In this document: positions 35,848 through 44,021 of the stretch, in pieces | How the letters are laid out: each line of letters opens with the position of its first letter | How positions within the stretch are numbered: position 1 is the first letter of the stretch | Assembly (NCBI GenBank): GCA_021413885.1 | Contig: JAIOPM010000031.1 | Location: forward strand, 248,001-312,000 | Source: Planctomycetota bacterium | Lineage (GTDB): Bacteria; Planctomycetota; UBA1135; GCA-002686595 | Length of the DNA stretch: 64,000 nucleotides | Reading direction: 5' to 3' | Program-made: the position numbers and the translations under genes | Notes under the pieces: model-generated | The model's database searches: none | Told to the model about the DNA's origin: nothing | Seen by the model: only the letters and a program-made list of their open reading frames with translations

Positions 35848-35970
35848 CGCGGAGCCCGCGGCTCGCGGAAAACGGCGGCGTTCATTCGCTCGGCGAGCGA
35901 GCTCCTTTCGCGCCGTGGCCGCGATCGGAGGATTGAAGGCCGCGCGCGTGGCTTGCGCGGCGGCGACGCG

Positions 35971-36045
35971 TCATTCGCTCGATTACCGAGTATTCGCATA
36001 AGTATTCGATTGAACAAACGAGGGGCGACTGAATATTCTCCCGCC
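35971..36045 (+). promoter_or_regulatory. argR-arg operon promoter with putative ArgR boxes
   Basis: This stretch is strikingly A+T rich for the window. GTATTCG occurs at 35990-35996 and 36002-36008, 12 bases apart, and GAATATTC at 36031-36038 is a perfect palindrome; these resemble TGAAT/ATTCA half sites of ARG boxes. A possible -35 TTGAAC (36010-36015) and -10 TATTCT (36034-36039) are 18 bases apart, so the boxes would overlap the promoter. ArgR autoregulation and repression of the whole operon is the natural reading, but it is inferred. Confidence 0.5.
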
Positions 36046-36483
36046 TTGAGCCAGACATCCGAACGTCGCTCCGCCATCCGGGCCATCCTGTCCGAGGGCG
36101 AGGTCCGCAATCAGTACGAGCTCCTCGTCCGCCTGAAGAAGAAGGGCTTCGCGGCGAGCCAGCCGGTGCTCTCCCGCGACCTGCGCACGCTCGGCGTCGC
36201 GAAGCAGGCCGGCGTCTACCAATTGCTCGAGAGCGAGCGCATCACGCCGCTCGGCTCATTGAAGAGTCTGCTGCGCGCCGCCGAGGTGATCCCGCACTTC
36301 GTGATGGTGCACTGCGAGCCCGGTGCCGCGAGCGCGGTCGCTCGCGCGCTCGAGGCCGAGGAAATCCACGGCCTGATCGGATCGGTCGCCGGCGACGACA
36401 CCGTGCTCGTCGCCGTTTCCTCCGCCGCGGTCGGCCAACGTGTGCGCCGGCGCGTCGCGGAATTGTTGGAGTCCACGCATTGA
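36046..36483 (+). CDS. argR: arginine repressor ArgR
   Basis: This 145-residue protein is a transcription regulator of arginine metabolism. It has an N-terminal winged helix-turn-helix (RSAIRAILSEGEVRNQYELL, then SQPVLSRDLRTLGVAK) and a C-terminal hexamerisation/arginine-binding domain with the conserved GxxxxVARALEAEE and GLIGSVAGDDTVLV segments. TTG at 36046 is chosen because it gives the usual ArgR length; upstream TTG codons at 36010 and 35953 would run through the AT-rich promoter-like region. If the -10 at 36034-36039 is used, transcription would begin close to the start codon and the mRNA could be leaderless. It heads the arg operon and its stop is 11 bases before the argG start. Confidence 0.87.
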   Translation: MSQTSERRSAIRAILSEGEVRNQYELLVRLKKKGFAASQPVLSRDLRTLGVAKQAGVYQLLESERITPLGSLKSLLRAAEVIPHFVMVHCEPGAASAVARALEAEEIHGLIGSVAGDDTVLVAVSSAAVGQRVRRRVAELLESTH

Positions 36484-36494
36484 AGCCTGAATCG

Positions 36495-37718
36495 ATGAAG
36501 CAACAACCCCAGCGCGTCCTGCTCGCCTACTCGGGCGGCCTCGATACTTCTTGGCTGATCGCCTACCTCACGCGCGAACGCGGCGCGGAGGTCACGGCGT
36601 TGACCGTCGACTGCGGCGGCTTCAGCGCCGAGGAGAAGGACGAGATGCGTGTCCGCGCCGCGACGCTCGGCGCCGTTCGACACCGCTTCGTCGACGCGCG
36701 GGAAGAGATGTTCGAGCGCGTCCTGCGCTGGCTCGTCGCCGGCAACGTGCGCCGCGGCGGCGTCTATCCGTTGTCGGTCGGCGCCGAGCGCGGGCTCCAA
36801 GCGGAGATCCTCGCGCGCGTCGGACGCGACGAAGGCTTCGACGCCGTCAGCCACGGTTGCACCGCGGCCGGTAACGACCAAGTGCGCTTCGAGGCCGCCC
36901 TCGCGACGCTCGCGCCGAAACTCCAAGTGCTCGCGCCGGTGCGCGACCTCGGTCCGAGCCGCGACGACCAACGCGCGTACCTGAAGGCGCAAGGTCTTCC
37001 GGTTCCGCCGTCGGGCGGCAAGTACTCGGTCAACGCGGGCCTGTGGGGCCTGACGATCGGCGGCGCGGAGCTGCACACGTCGAACGAGCCGCTCGCCGAA
37101 GACGCGTGGCATTGGACGCGCAACGGCTCGGGCCGTCGTCGTCTGCGCGTCGGTTTCGAGCAAGGCGTGCCGTGCTCGCTCGACGGCGTCGCCATCGAAC
37201 CGGTGACCTTGATCGAGACGTTGAACCGCGAAGCAGGCGCGCTCGGCGTCGGCCGCGGCTATCACCTCGGCGACACGGTGCTCGGCATCAAGGGTCGCAT
37301 CGCGTTCGAAGCGCCGGCGGCGGAAGTGTTGCTGCTCGCGCACCGCGAACTCGAGAAGCTCGTCCTCACCGAGGACCAACGCTTCTGGAAGGACCATCTC
37401 GGCGAGGTGTACGGCAAGCGCCTGCACCAAGGCCTCTTCCACGATCCGTTCCAACGCGACCTCGAGGCGTTCTTCGCTTCGACGCAAGCGCGTGTCACCG
37501 GCACGGCTTCGGTCGAGCTCGCGAACGGTCGCGCGCTCGTCGACGGCGTCGAGTCGCCGTTCAGTCTGCTCGCCGCGTCCGACGCCAAGTACGGCGAACG
37601 CGCGGGCTCGAACTCGGATCCGCGCGCGGCGCTCGGCCTCGCGCGCGTGCTCGCGGAACCGGCGCGGCTCTACAAGCGCGCCGGCGAGAACCAATCGATT
37701 CAGGAGGTGACGCGATGA
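36495..37718 (+). CDS. argG: argininosuccinate synthase
   Basis: This 407-residue enzyme joins citrulline and aspartate with ATP to argininosuccinate in the cytoplasm. The N-type ATP pyrophosphatase loop AYSGGLDTSW is at residues 11-20. Further conserved parts are SHGCTAAGNDQVRFE, SGGKYSVNAGLWG and GYHLGDTVLGIKGRIAFEAP. The C-terminal part (SPFSLLAASDAKYGERAG) is the form seen in the short Bacteroidetes-like type. ATG at 36495 is chosen; TTG at 36480 would add 5 residues. Its last bases overlap the ATG of the next gene (ATGA), indicating translational coupling. Operon position with the other arg genes supports the call. Confidence 0.93.
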   Translation: MKQQPQRVLLAYSGGLDTSWLIAYLTRERGAEVTALTVDCGGFSAEEKDEMRVRAATLGAVRHRFVDAREEMFERVLRWLVAGNVRRGGVYPLSVGAERGLQAEILARVGRDEGFDAVSHGCTAAGNDQVRFEAALATLAPKLQVLAPVRDLGPSRDDQRAYLKAQGLPVPPSGGKYSVNAGLWGLTIGGAELHTSNEPLAEDAWHWTRNGSGRRRLRVGFEQGVPCSLDGVAIEPVTLIETLNREAGALGVGRGYHLGDTVLGIKGRIAFEAPAAEVLLLAHRELEKLVLTEDQRFWKDHLGEVYGKRLHQGLFHDPFQRDLEAFFASTQARVTGTASVELANGRALVDGVESPFSLLAASDAKYGERAGSNSDPRAALGLARVLAEPARLYKRAGENQSIQEVTR

Positions 37719-38782
37719 CCCGCGTGACGTTGGACAAGATCGCGTCGGTGACGCTGCGTTTGGAACTGACCAAGGATGCCGTGCTCGGCGACGAGATCCC
37801 GGCGGAAGCCGGCACCGTGATCGCGGGCCGCATCAAGAACGCGAAGACGACCTACAACACGCTCGAAGACGTGCACGGCCGCATGGTCGCGCTGCATCCC
37901 GGCGACGTCGTCGCGGGAGCGCTCGGCCACCGCGATGCGCTCTACGGTTATTCGGGTCGCGTGCCGCGCAAGGTCGCGGTCGGGGACGAGCTCCAGATGC
38001 TCAACATCGGCGGCGTGATCGGCGCGGGCGCGAAGGCGACGCCGGGTCTCGGCGAACCGTTCCGCATCGAAGTGCTCGGCTCCGTGCTGCGCTTCCCTTA
38101 CCTCGGCACGCGCGTCGGCGTTCCGGCGCAAGTGCAGCAAGCGGCGTTGCCGCATCGTCCGTTGCCCGCGCGCATTCCGCCGGTCGTCGCGCTCGTCGGC
38201 ACGTGCATGGACGCGGGCAAGACGACGGCGGCGAGCGTCATCATCGGCGAGCTCTCGCGCGGCGGCGCGCGCATCGCGGCCGGCAAGTTGACCGGCGTCT
38301 CGTTGCGTCGTGACGTCTTGCAGATGCACGACTGCGGCGCGGACGCGGTCTCGATCTTCACCGACTTCGGCGTCGTGACGACCAACGAGCACAACGTGCT
38401 CTCGGCCGCGTACGCCGCGATCGCGCACCTCGCGGAGTCCGAACCGGACTTGCTGGTGCTCGAGATGGGCGACGGCCTGCTCGGCACGTACGGCGTGCAC
38501 ACGTTGCTCTCCGATCCCGCGTTGCGCGCGACGCTGCACTCGGTCGTGCTGTGCGCGCAGGATCCGGTCGGCGCGTGGGGCGGAGCGCAGATCCTCAAGG
38601 ATCGTTACGGCCTCGGGGTCGACGTGATTTCCGGTCGCGTCACCGACACGCCGGTCGGCATGCGCTTCTGCACCGAGAAGCTCGGCGTCCCGGCGTGGAA
38701 CGCGCTGCGCGACGGCCATCGTCTCGCGCAGACGATCAAGACCAAACTCGCGGCGAGCGCGTCGCTCGAGGTCGGTTCGTGA
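37715..38782 (+). CDS. P-loop protein of the arginine operon (DUF1611-like), function unknown
   Basis: This 355-residue protein starts at the ATG at 37715, behind a perfect AGGAGGT with 6-base spacing, and overlaps argG by 4 bases. Residues 1-150 are beta-rich (HPGDVVAGALGHRDALYGYS, VGDELQMLNIGGVIGAG). From ~155 comes a nucleotide-binding fold with the Walker A GTCMDAGKTT (Gly162-Thr171), the AGKLTG and DCGADAVSIFTDFGVVTTNE segments, and an acidic strand ending LVLEMGDGLLG. It resembles DUF1611/MobB-like proteins. DUF1611 includes DgcN, described as a D-glutamate N-acetyltransferase. The operon lacks a recognisable glutamate N-acyltransferase, so this gene is a candidate for that step or for regulation; this is a hypothesis. 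Confidence 0.7.
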   Translation: MTRVTLDKIASVTLRLELTKDAVLGDEIPAEAGTVIAGRIKNAKTTYNTLEDVHGRMVALHPGDVVAGALGHRDALYGYSGRVPRKVAVGDELQMLNIGGVIGAGAKATPGLGEPFRIEVLGSVLRFPYLGTRVGVPAQVQQAALPHRPLPARIPPVVALVGTCMDAGKTTAASVIIGELSRGGARIAAGKLTGVSLRRDVLQMHDCGADAVSIFTDFGVVTTNEHNVLSAAYAAIAHLAESEPDLLVLEMGDGLLGTYGVHTLLSDPALRATLHSVVLCAQDPVGAWGGAQILKDRYGLGVDVISGRVTDTPVGMRFCTEKLGVPAWNALRDGHRLAQTIKTKLAASASLEVGS

Positions 38783-39864
38783 GCACCGCCGTCGCTTCGA
38801 AGTCGCGGGTCGAGACCGTCCCGCTGTGGGTCTTCGGCGCGAGCGGCATGCTCGGCGGCGAGTTGCTGCGTCTGCTCGAAACGCACCCCGCGTTCGCGCC
38901 GACGGCGGTTTCGCGCAAGATCACGTCGCTCGCCGACGCGCAGCCGCACGTGCGGTCGCAGGTCGCGCTGTCGAACGTCGACGATGCCGAACGAGCGCTC
39001 GGTCGCGCGCTCGAACGCGGACCGGCCGCGCTCGCGCTGTCGTTGCCGCACGGCGAATCGGGCGAGCTCTTCGCGCGCCTCCGCACGACGCTCGGCTCGC
39101 GGCTCGACAACTTGACGGTCGTCGACCTCGCGGCCGATTTCCGTCTCGCGGATCCCGCGCTCTACCGCGCGACCTACGGCCACGCGCATCCGTGCGTCGA
39201 CGAGCTCGCCTCGTTCGCGTACGGCCTGCCCGAGTTCCACCGCGCGCGCATCGCCGCGTCGAAGCGCACCGCGGCCGCCGGTTGTTTCGCGACCGCGCTG
39301 CAACTCGCCGTCGTGCCCGCGGCGCGTGCGGGGATCCTCGACGAGCACATGCCGTGGATCCTGCATGGCGTCACGGGTTCGAGCGGCTCCGGCGCCGAGC
39401 CCAAGCCCGGCACGCACCATCCGTATCGCCACGCGAATCTGTGGGCGTACTCGCTCGACGGTCACCGCCACGAAGCCGAGCTCGCGCAAGCGCTCGAGCC
39501 CGCGCACGCGAAGCTCCACTTCGTCGCGCACTCCGGCCCGTTCGCGCGCGGCATCCATCTGACGTGCGCGTTGCCGCTCGCGAAGTCGCTCTCGACTTCC
39601 GAAGCGCACGCTCTCTACGCCGCCGCGTTCGCCGACGAGCCGTTCGTCGAGGTCGTCGAAACCGGCGTGCCCGACTTGCGTCGCGTCGTCGGCTCGAACC
39701 GCGCGGCGCTCGGACTCAACGTGCGCGGCGACGTGCTCACCGTGCTCTGCACGCTCGACAACCTCGTGAAAGGCGGCGCCGGTCAAGCGCTGCAGTGTCT
39801 GAACCTGATGTTCGGTTTCCCGGAGACCTGGGGCCTGCCCCGTTCCGGACTGGGAGTCGTCTGA
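38779..39864 (+). CDS. argC: N-acyl-gamma-glutamyl-phosphate reductase
   Basis: This 361-residue NADPH-dependent enzyme reduces N-acyl-glutamyl phosphate to the semialdehyde. A Rossmann start (VFGASGMLGGELLRLL), the ADFRL motif and the catalytic Cys169 in AAAGCFATALQLAVVP mark the family; the more usual form is PGCYPT, and the GCFATA variant is the one seen in Bacteroidetes-like enzymes. The HPYRHANLWAYSLDGHRHE segment carries the conserved His. The start is GTG at 38779, overlapping the stop of the P-loop gene (GTGA), and its stop overlaps the argD ATG (TGATG). The acyl group, acetyl or succinyl, cannot be told from this protein alone. Confidence 0.93.
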   Translation: MSTAVASKSRVETVPLWVFGASGMLGGELLRLLETHPAFAPTAVSRKITSLADAQPHVRSQVALSNVDDAERALGRALERGPAALALSLPHGESGELFARLRTTLGSRLDNLTVVDLAADFRLADPALYRATYGHAHPCVDELASFAYGLPEFHRARIAASKRTAAAGCFATALQLAVVPAARAGILDEHMPWILHGVTGSSGSGAEPKPGTHHPYRHANLWAYSLDGHRHEAELAQALEPAHAKLHFVAHSGPFARGIHLTCALPLAKSLSTSEAHALYAAAFADEPFVEVVETGVPDLRRVVGSNRAALGLNVRGDVLTVLCTLDNLVKGGAGQALQCLNLMFGFPETWGLPRSGLGVV

Positions 39865-41003
39865 TGAAGTTGACGGAGTTCCGCGCCTACAAGCGTCTTT
39901 CGATCTCGGTCGTCGCGGCGGAGGGTTGCGAGCTCGTGCTCGCCGACGGCCGTCGCGTGCTCGATCTGTACGGCGGGCACTGCGTCAACACGCTCGGCGC
40001 GGGCGACGAAGAACTCGGCCTGACGATCCAACGTCAGTGGAAGCGTCTGTCGTTCGCGACCAACTTGCTCGACCACGCGCCGCGCCGCGATTTCCAAAAC
40101 GCGTTCGCCGCGAATCTGCCGGCGGGCGAGTGGCAGTACTTCTGCACCAACAGCGGCGCCGAGGCGAACGAGAACGCGCTCAAGCTCGCGCTCGCGGCGA
40201 CCGGCCGTTCGAAGGTCGTGTACTTCAAGGGCGCGTTCCACGGACGCACCGCGGCGGCGGCGGCGGTGAGCGACACCAAGCTCGCGGCCTTCCCGTCGAC
40301 TCCGTTCACCGCGGTGAAGTTGCCGTGGGGCGACGAGCTCGCGGCGCGCGCCGCGATCGACGCAACCGTCGGCGCGGTGATCCTCGAGCCGATCCAATCG
40401 CTCGCGGGCGTCGTCGAACCGCCGACCGGTTTCCTCGAGAGCGTGCGTCGCGCGTGCGATCACGCCGGCGCGTTGCTGATCTTCGACGAAGTGCAAACGG
40501 GCAACGGCCGCCTCGGCGTGCCTTGGGCGTCGCAACATTTCGGCGTGATCCCCGATCTCTTCACGACCGCGAAGGGCGCGGCCGCGGGCCTGCCGATCGG
40601 CTTGACCGTGTTGAAGAGCGAGCTCGCGACGCGCGTTCCGGAGAGTCTCCTCGGCTCGACGTTCGGCGGCGGGCCGGTGGTGCTCGCGGCGGCGGCGGAA
40701 ACCGCGCGTCGCATCGCGGCGCCGGGGTTCCTCGAGCGCGTGCGCGCGACGTCGGCGGCGTTGAAGCGCGCGTCGATGCACGGGCCGGTGACCGGCGTGC
40801 GCGGCGCGGGGTTGTTGCTCGGGCTCGAGCTCGAGCAAGGCCACGTCGCGGCGACCGTGCGTGATCGTCTGCTCGAACGCGGTGTGCTCGTCGGCACCAG
40901 CGACGATCCGCGCATCCTGCGGCTCTCGCCGTCGTTGACGCTCGAACCGCACGAGGCCTCGCGGCTCGAGGAAGCGCTCGATTCCCTCACGGTGCCGGCG
41001 TGA
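39864..41003 (+). CDS. argD: N-acyl-ornithine aminotransferase (class III, PLP)
   Basis: This 379-residue PLP enzyme converts N-acyl-glutamate semialdehyde to N-acyl-ornithine with glutamate as donor. Class III features are GGHCVNTLGAG, CTNSGAEANENALKLA, FHGRT, FDEVQTGNGR and the PLP-binding Lys237 in TTAKGAAAGLPIG. The length is slightly shorter than the usual 390-400. The ATG overlaps the argC stop by one base and the stop overlaps the GTG of argF'. Related succinyl-ornithine aminotransferases of catabolism are similar in sequence, but the operon fixes a biosynthetic role. Confidence 0.93.
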   Translation: MKLTEFRAYKRLSISVVAAEGCELVLADGRRVLDLYGGHCVNTLGAGDEELGLTIQRQWKRLSFATNLLDHAPRRDFQNAFAANLPAGEWQYFCTNSGAEANENALKLALAATGRSKVVYFKGAFHGRTAAAAAVSDTKLAAFPSTPFTAVKLPWGDELAARAAIDATVGAVILEPIQSLAGVVEPPTGFLESVRRACDHAGALLIFDEVQTGNGRLGVPWASQHFGVIPDLFTTAKGAAAGLPIGLTVLKSELATRVPESLLGSTFGGGPVVLAAAAETARRIAAPGFLERVRATSAALKRASMHGPVTGVRGAGLLLGLELEQGHVAATVRDRLLERGVLVGTSDDPRILRLSPSLTLEPHEASRLEEALDSLTVPA

Positions 41004-42055
41004 ACGGCCTCTACCACTTGGGCGAGCTGTCGACCGCGATGGTCGAGCGGCTCGCGCAGCGCGCGTTGGAGTTGCGCCGCGGCGTCGAGCCGTTGCGTTT
41101 CCCCGGCCGCGGCCTCGGGCTGCTCTTCCTCTCGCCGTCGTTGCGCACGCAGGCGTCGTTCCAACGCGCGGCGGCGAAGCTCGGCCTCGACCTCGTGCAG
41201 TTGCAGAGCGGCGGCAACGGCGTGTGGCAACTCGAACTCGAGGACGGCGCCGTGATGAACGGCACCAGCGTCGAACACATCCGCGAAGCCGCGGCGGTGC
41301 TCGGGCGTTTCGTCGACGTGCTCGCGGTGCGCGCGTTCTCCGGCGGCAAGGATCTCGAGCTCGATCTCGCCGATCCGATCGTCGCGGGCTTCCGCCGTTT
41401 CGCCGGCGTGCCGATCGTCAACATGGAGAGCGCGCTGTGGCATCCGTGCCAGGCGCTCGCCGATTGGACGACAATGGACATGCTCGGCGTCGACCGCCGC
41501 GCGAAGTTCGTGTTGACGTGGGCGAATCACCCGAAGGCGTTGCCGCACGCGGTGCCGAACTCGACGCTCGCGATGGCGTTGCAGCGCGGCATGGACGTCG
41601 TGCTCGCGCGGCCCGAGGGTTACGACCTGCACCCGAGCGCGCTCGCGGAAGCGAAACGTCTCGCGAGCGCTTCTGGCGGAAAGCTCACGATCACCTCCGA
41701 TCGCAACGCGGTCGAAGGCGCCTCGATCGTCTACGCGAAGTCGTGGGGCTCGCTCGAAGCGTGGGGCGACGCCGAGAAGGAGCAGCGCATGCGTGCGGCG
41801 CTCGCGCACTGGTGCGTCGACGCGCAGACGATGCAGCGCGCCGGCCCGAACGCGCGCTTCATGCACTGCTTGCCGGTGCGGCGCAACGTCGTCGTGAAGG
41901 ACGAAGTGCTCGACGGACCGACGTCCGTCGTGATCGATCAAGCCGAGAACCGCTTGCACGCGCAGACGGCGCTGCTCGAGCGGCAATTCTTGGAGTTGGA
42001 AATGCAATCGAAGGGCAAGAGGAGTTCGTTGGAGCTCCAGGAGGTTCGCCCATGA
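41000..42055 (+). CDS. argF': N-acyl-ornithine carbamoyltransferase (AOTCase/SOTCase type, probably succinyl)
   Basis: This 351-residue transcarbamylase belongs to the acyl-ornithine branch, not to ordinary ornithine carbamoyltransferase. It has the carbamoyl-phosphate motif SPSLRT (45-50, with SLRT at 47-50), the acyl-branch segments LELEDGAVMNG and KFVLTWANHPKALPHAVPNS, HPCQALAD, and FMHCLPVRRNVVV with His289-Cys290-Leu291-Pro292. In Xanthomonas campestris AOTCase a Glu at the position before EHI sets acetyl specificity, and in Bacteroides fragilis SOTCase it is Pro. Here it is Val91 (SVEHI), which suggests N-succinyl-ornithine as substrate; this is inference from recalled structures. GTG start, overlapping argD by 4 bases. 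Confidence 0.9.
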   Translation: MNGLYHLGELSTAMVERLAQRALELRRGVEPLRFPGRGLGLLFLSPSLRTQASFQRAAAKLGLDLVQLQSGGNGVWQLELEDGAVMNGTSVEHIREAAAVLGRFVDVLAVRAFSGGKDLELDLADPIVAGFRRFAGVPIVNMESALWHPCQALADWTTMDMLGVDRRAKFVLTWANHPKALPHAVPNSTLAMALQRGMDVVLARPEGYDLHPSALAEAKRLASASGGKLTITSDRNAVEGASIVYAKSWGSLEAWGDAEKEQRMRAALAHWCVDAQTMQRAGPNARFMHCLPVRRNVVVKDEVLDGPTSVVIDQAENRLHAQTALLERQFLELEMQSKGKRSSLELQEVRP

Positions 42056-42933
42056 CCGATCTCGTCAAAGCTGCTCCGCACATCCGCATGCACCGCGGTC
42101 AGGTCTTCGTGATCAAGGCCGGCGGCGGCGCGATCGCGCGCAGCGCCGCGATGCGTGCGTTCGCGCGTCAAGTCGCGGTCGTGCAAGCGCTCGGCTCGCG
42201 CGTCGTCGTCGTTCACGGCGGCGGCCCGCAAACGGACGCGTTGCAACGCCTCTTCGGCGAAGAGCCGCGCATGGTCGACGGCCGCCGCGTCACCAGTCCG
42301 CTCGCGCTGCGCGCGCTGCGCCTCGCGACCGGCGGCGAGCTCAACAGCGATCTGACCGCCGCGTTGATCGCCGAAGGCGTGCCCGCGATCGGTCTCGGCG
42401 GAGGCGGCGTGTTGCTCGCCGACCGGCGACCGCCGGTGGTGACGAGCGAAGGCGTCGTCGACTACGGCGAGGTCGGCGATCTGCGCGGCATCGACGCGGA
42501 GGCGCTCGAAGCGTTGCTCGCGATCGGTCGCGTACCGGTGGTTTCGCCGCCGGCCGGCGACGGACGCGGCAACTTCCTCAACGTCAACGCGGACCTCGCG
42601 GCGGCGCAGATCGCGTGCGCGCTCGGCGCGGCGAAGTTGGTGCTCGTCACCGGCGCGCCCGGCGTGTTGCGCGATCCGAAGGACGCGGGTTCGCTCGTGT
42701 CGTCGCTCTCGCTCGCCGACCTCGGCGAGCTCGAGAAATCGGGCGCGCTGCAAGGCGGCATGAAGGTGAAGGCCGCGGCGATGCGCAAGGCGCTCGAAGG
42801 CGGCGTCGGCCGCGTGCACGTCGTGTCGGGTTCCGATCCCGAGGCGTTGTTGACCGAGCTCTACACCAACCACGGCGCGGGCACGTTGTTGACCAAGGAG
42901 CCCGAGAAGGCGCCGCAAACGGTGAACGCATGA
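42052..42933 (+). CDS. argB: N-acyl-glutamate kinase
   Basis: This 293-residue amino-acid kinase phosphorylates N-acyl-glutamate with ATP in the second step of ornithine synthesis. Conserved parts are FVIKAGGGAI, VVHGGGPQTDALQRL, LATGGELNSDLTAALI, the LNVNADLAAAQIACAL stretch and GGMKVKAAAMRKAL. The start ATG at 42052 has a perfect AGGAGGT with six-base spacing and overlaps the end of argF' (ATGA). An N-terminal extension ending in IRMHRGQ precedes the first strand. No additional acetyltransferase domain, which would make a bifunctional synthase-kinase, is attached. Confidence 0.93.
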   Translation: MTDLVKAAPHIRMHRGQVFVIKAGGGAIARSAAMRAFARQVAVVQALGSRVVVVHGGGPQTDALQRLFGEEPRMVDGRRVTSPLALRALRLATGGELNSDLTAALIAEGVPAIGLGGGGVLLADRRPPVVTSEGVVDYGEVGDLRGIDAEALEALLAIGRVPVVSPPAGDGRGNFLNVNADLAAAQIACALGAAKLVLVTGAPGVLRDPKDAGSLVSSLSLADLGELEKSGALQGGMKVKAAAMRKALEGGVGRVHVVSGSDPEALLTELYTNHGAGTLLTKEPEKAPQTVNA

Positions 42934-44021
42934 AGTCCGACGTTCTCGGTTGGCTCTCTCGTCTCGTCGCGATCCCGAGCGTCTCCGGCGACGAAGCCGT
43001 CGCAGCGGACTTCGTCGTCGAGCTCGTCGCGTCGCGCAAACTCGACGTCGAGCGCATCGGCAACTCCGTCGTCGCGCGGGTCGCGCGAGGGCGGGGACCG
43101 AAGCTCTTGCTTCACTCGCACCTCGACACCGTTCCGGTCGGCGAAGGTTGGACGCGTGATCCGTACGCCGCGCTTTGGGAGGACGGCCGGCTCGTCGGCC
43201 GCGGCGCGAACGACGCGAAGGCATCGGTCGTCGCGATGGCCGCGGCGTTGTTCGACTTCGCGGAGCGGGGCGACGCGCTCGGCGAAGTCTGCGTCGCGTT
43301 CACCGCGTGCGAGGAGACCACCAACGCCGGCATGGCCGACGCGCTCGCGCGCATCGGCTTGCCCGACGGCGCGTTCACCGGCGAGCCGACCGGTCTCGAG
43401 ATCGTGCGCGCGCAGGCCGGCCTCGCCGTGTTGGTCGCCGAATGGCACGGACGTTCGTGTCACGCCGCGCACGTCGGGCGGGTCGCGCACGACAACGCGC
43501 TCTTCGCCGCGTGCCGCGAACTCGTCGCGACCGCGCCGTACTTGACGCTCGCGGGCGAGCATCCGTTGCTCGGCAAGAGCACCGCGGTCGCGACGGTGTT
43601 GCGCGCCGGCGAACGCCACAACGTCGTGCCCGATCGCGCCGAGGCCGTCTTCGACGCGCGGCTCTCGCCGTTGCACGAAGCGCGCGACGTCGTCGATCTG
43701 CTCGCGAGCCGGTTGCCCGGCGCTTCGCTGCGGATCCGCTCCGATCGTTTGAGGCCCGTCGAGACCGCCGAAGATCATCCGCTCGTTCGCGCGGCGCTCT
43801 TCGCCGCCGGACGCGAGCGCGCGATCGGTTCGAGCACGATGTCGGACATGGCGCTGCTCGCCGGCGTGCCCGCGGTCAAAGTCGGGCCGGGCGAAACGGC
43901 GCGTTCGCACACGCCGAACGAGTTCGTGCTCGCGAGCGAAGTCGAAGCCGGCGTCGCGTTCTACTCGCGCGCGATCCCGGCGGCGCTCGAGGCTCTCGCG
44001 GGCGCGGGAGTGCGCGCGTGA
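42930..44021 (+). CDS. argE: M20 deacylase, probably N-acyl-citrulline deacylase (ArgE/DapE family)
   Basis: This 363-residue M20 metallopeptidase-family enzyme carries the zinc-site motifs LLHSHLDTVPVG, GRGANDAKAS, TACEETTNAGM with the catalytic Glu, and a final SHTPNEFV His. Family members remove acetyl or succinyl groups from amino-acid intermediates. Because the operon contains an acyl-ornithine transcarbamylase, the expected substrate is N-acyl-citrulline (succinyl or acetyl), not N-acetyl-ornithine. The ATG overlaps argB by four bases and the argH GTG overlaps its stop. DapE activity (succinyl-diaminopimelate) is less likely in this setting. Confidence 0.88.
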   Translation: MKSDVLGWLSRLVAIPSVSGDEAVAADFVVELVASRKLDVERIGNSVVARVARGRGPKLLLHSHLDTVPVGEGWTRDPYAALWEDGRLVGRGANDAKASVVAMAAALFDFAERGDALGEVCVAFTACEETTNAGMADALARIGLPDGAFTGEPTGLEIVRAQAGLAVLVAEWHGRSCHAAHVGRVAHDNALFAACRELVATAPYLTLAGEHPLLGKSTAVATVLRAGERHNVVPDRAEAVFDARLSPLHEARDVVDLLASRLPGASLRIRSDRLRPVETAEDHPLVRAALFAAGRERAIGSSTMSDMALLAGVPAVKVGPGETARSHTPNEFVLASEVEAGVAFYSRAIPAALEALAGAGVRA

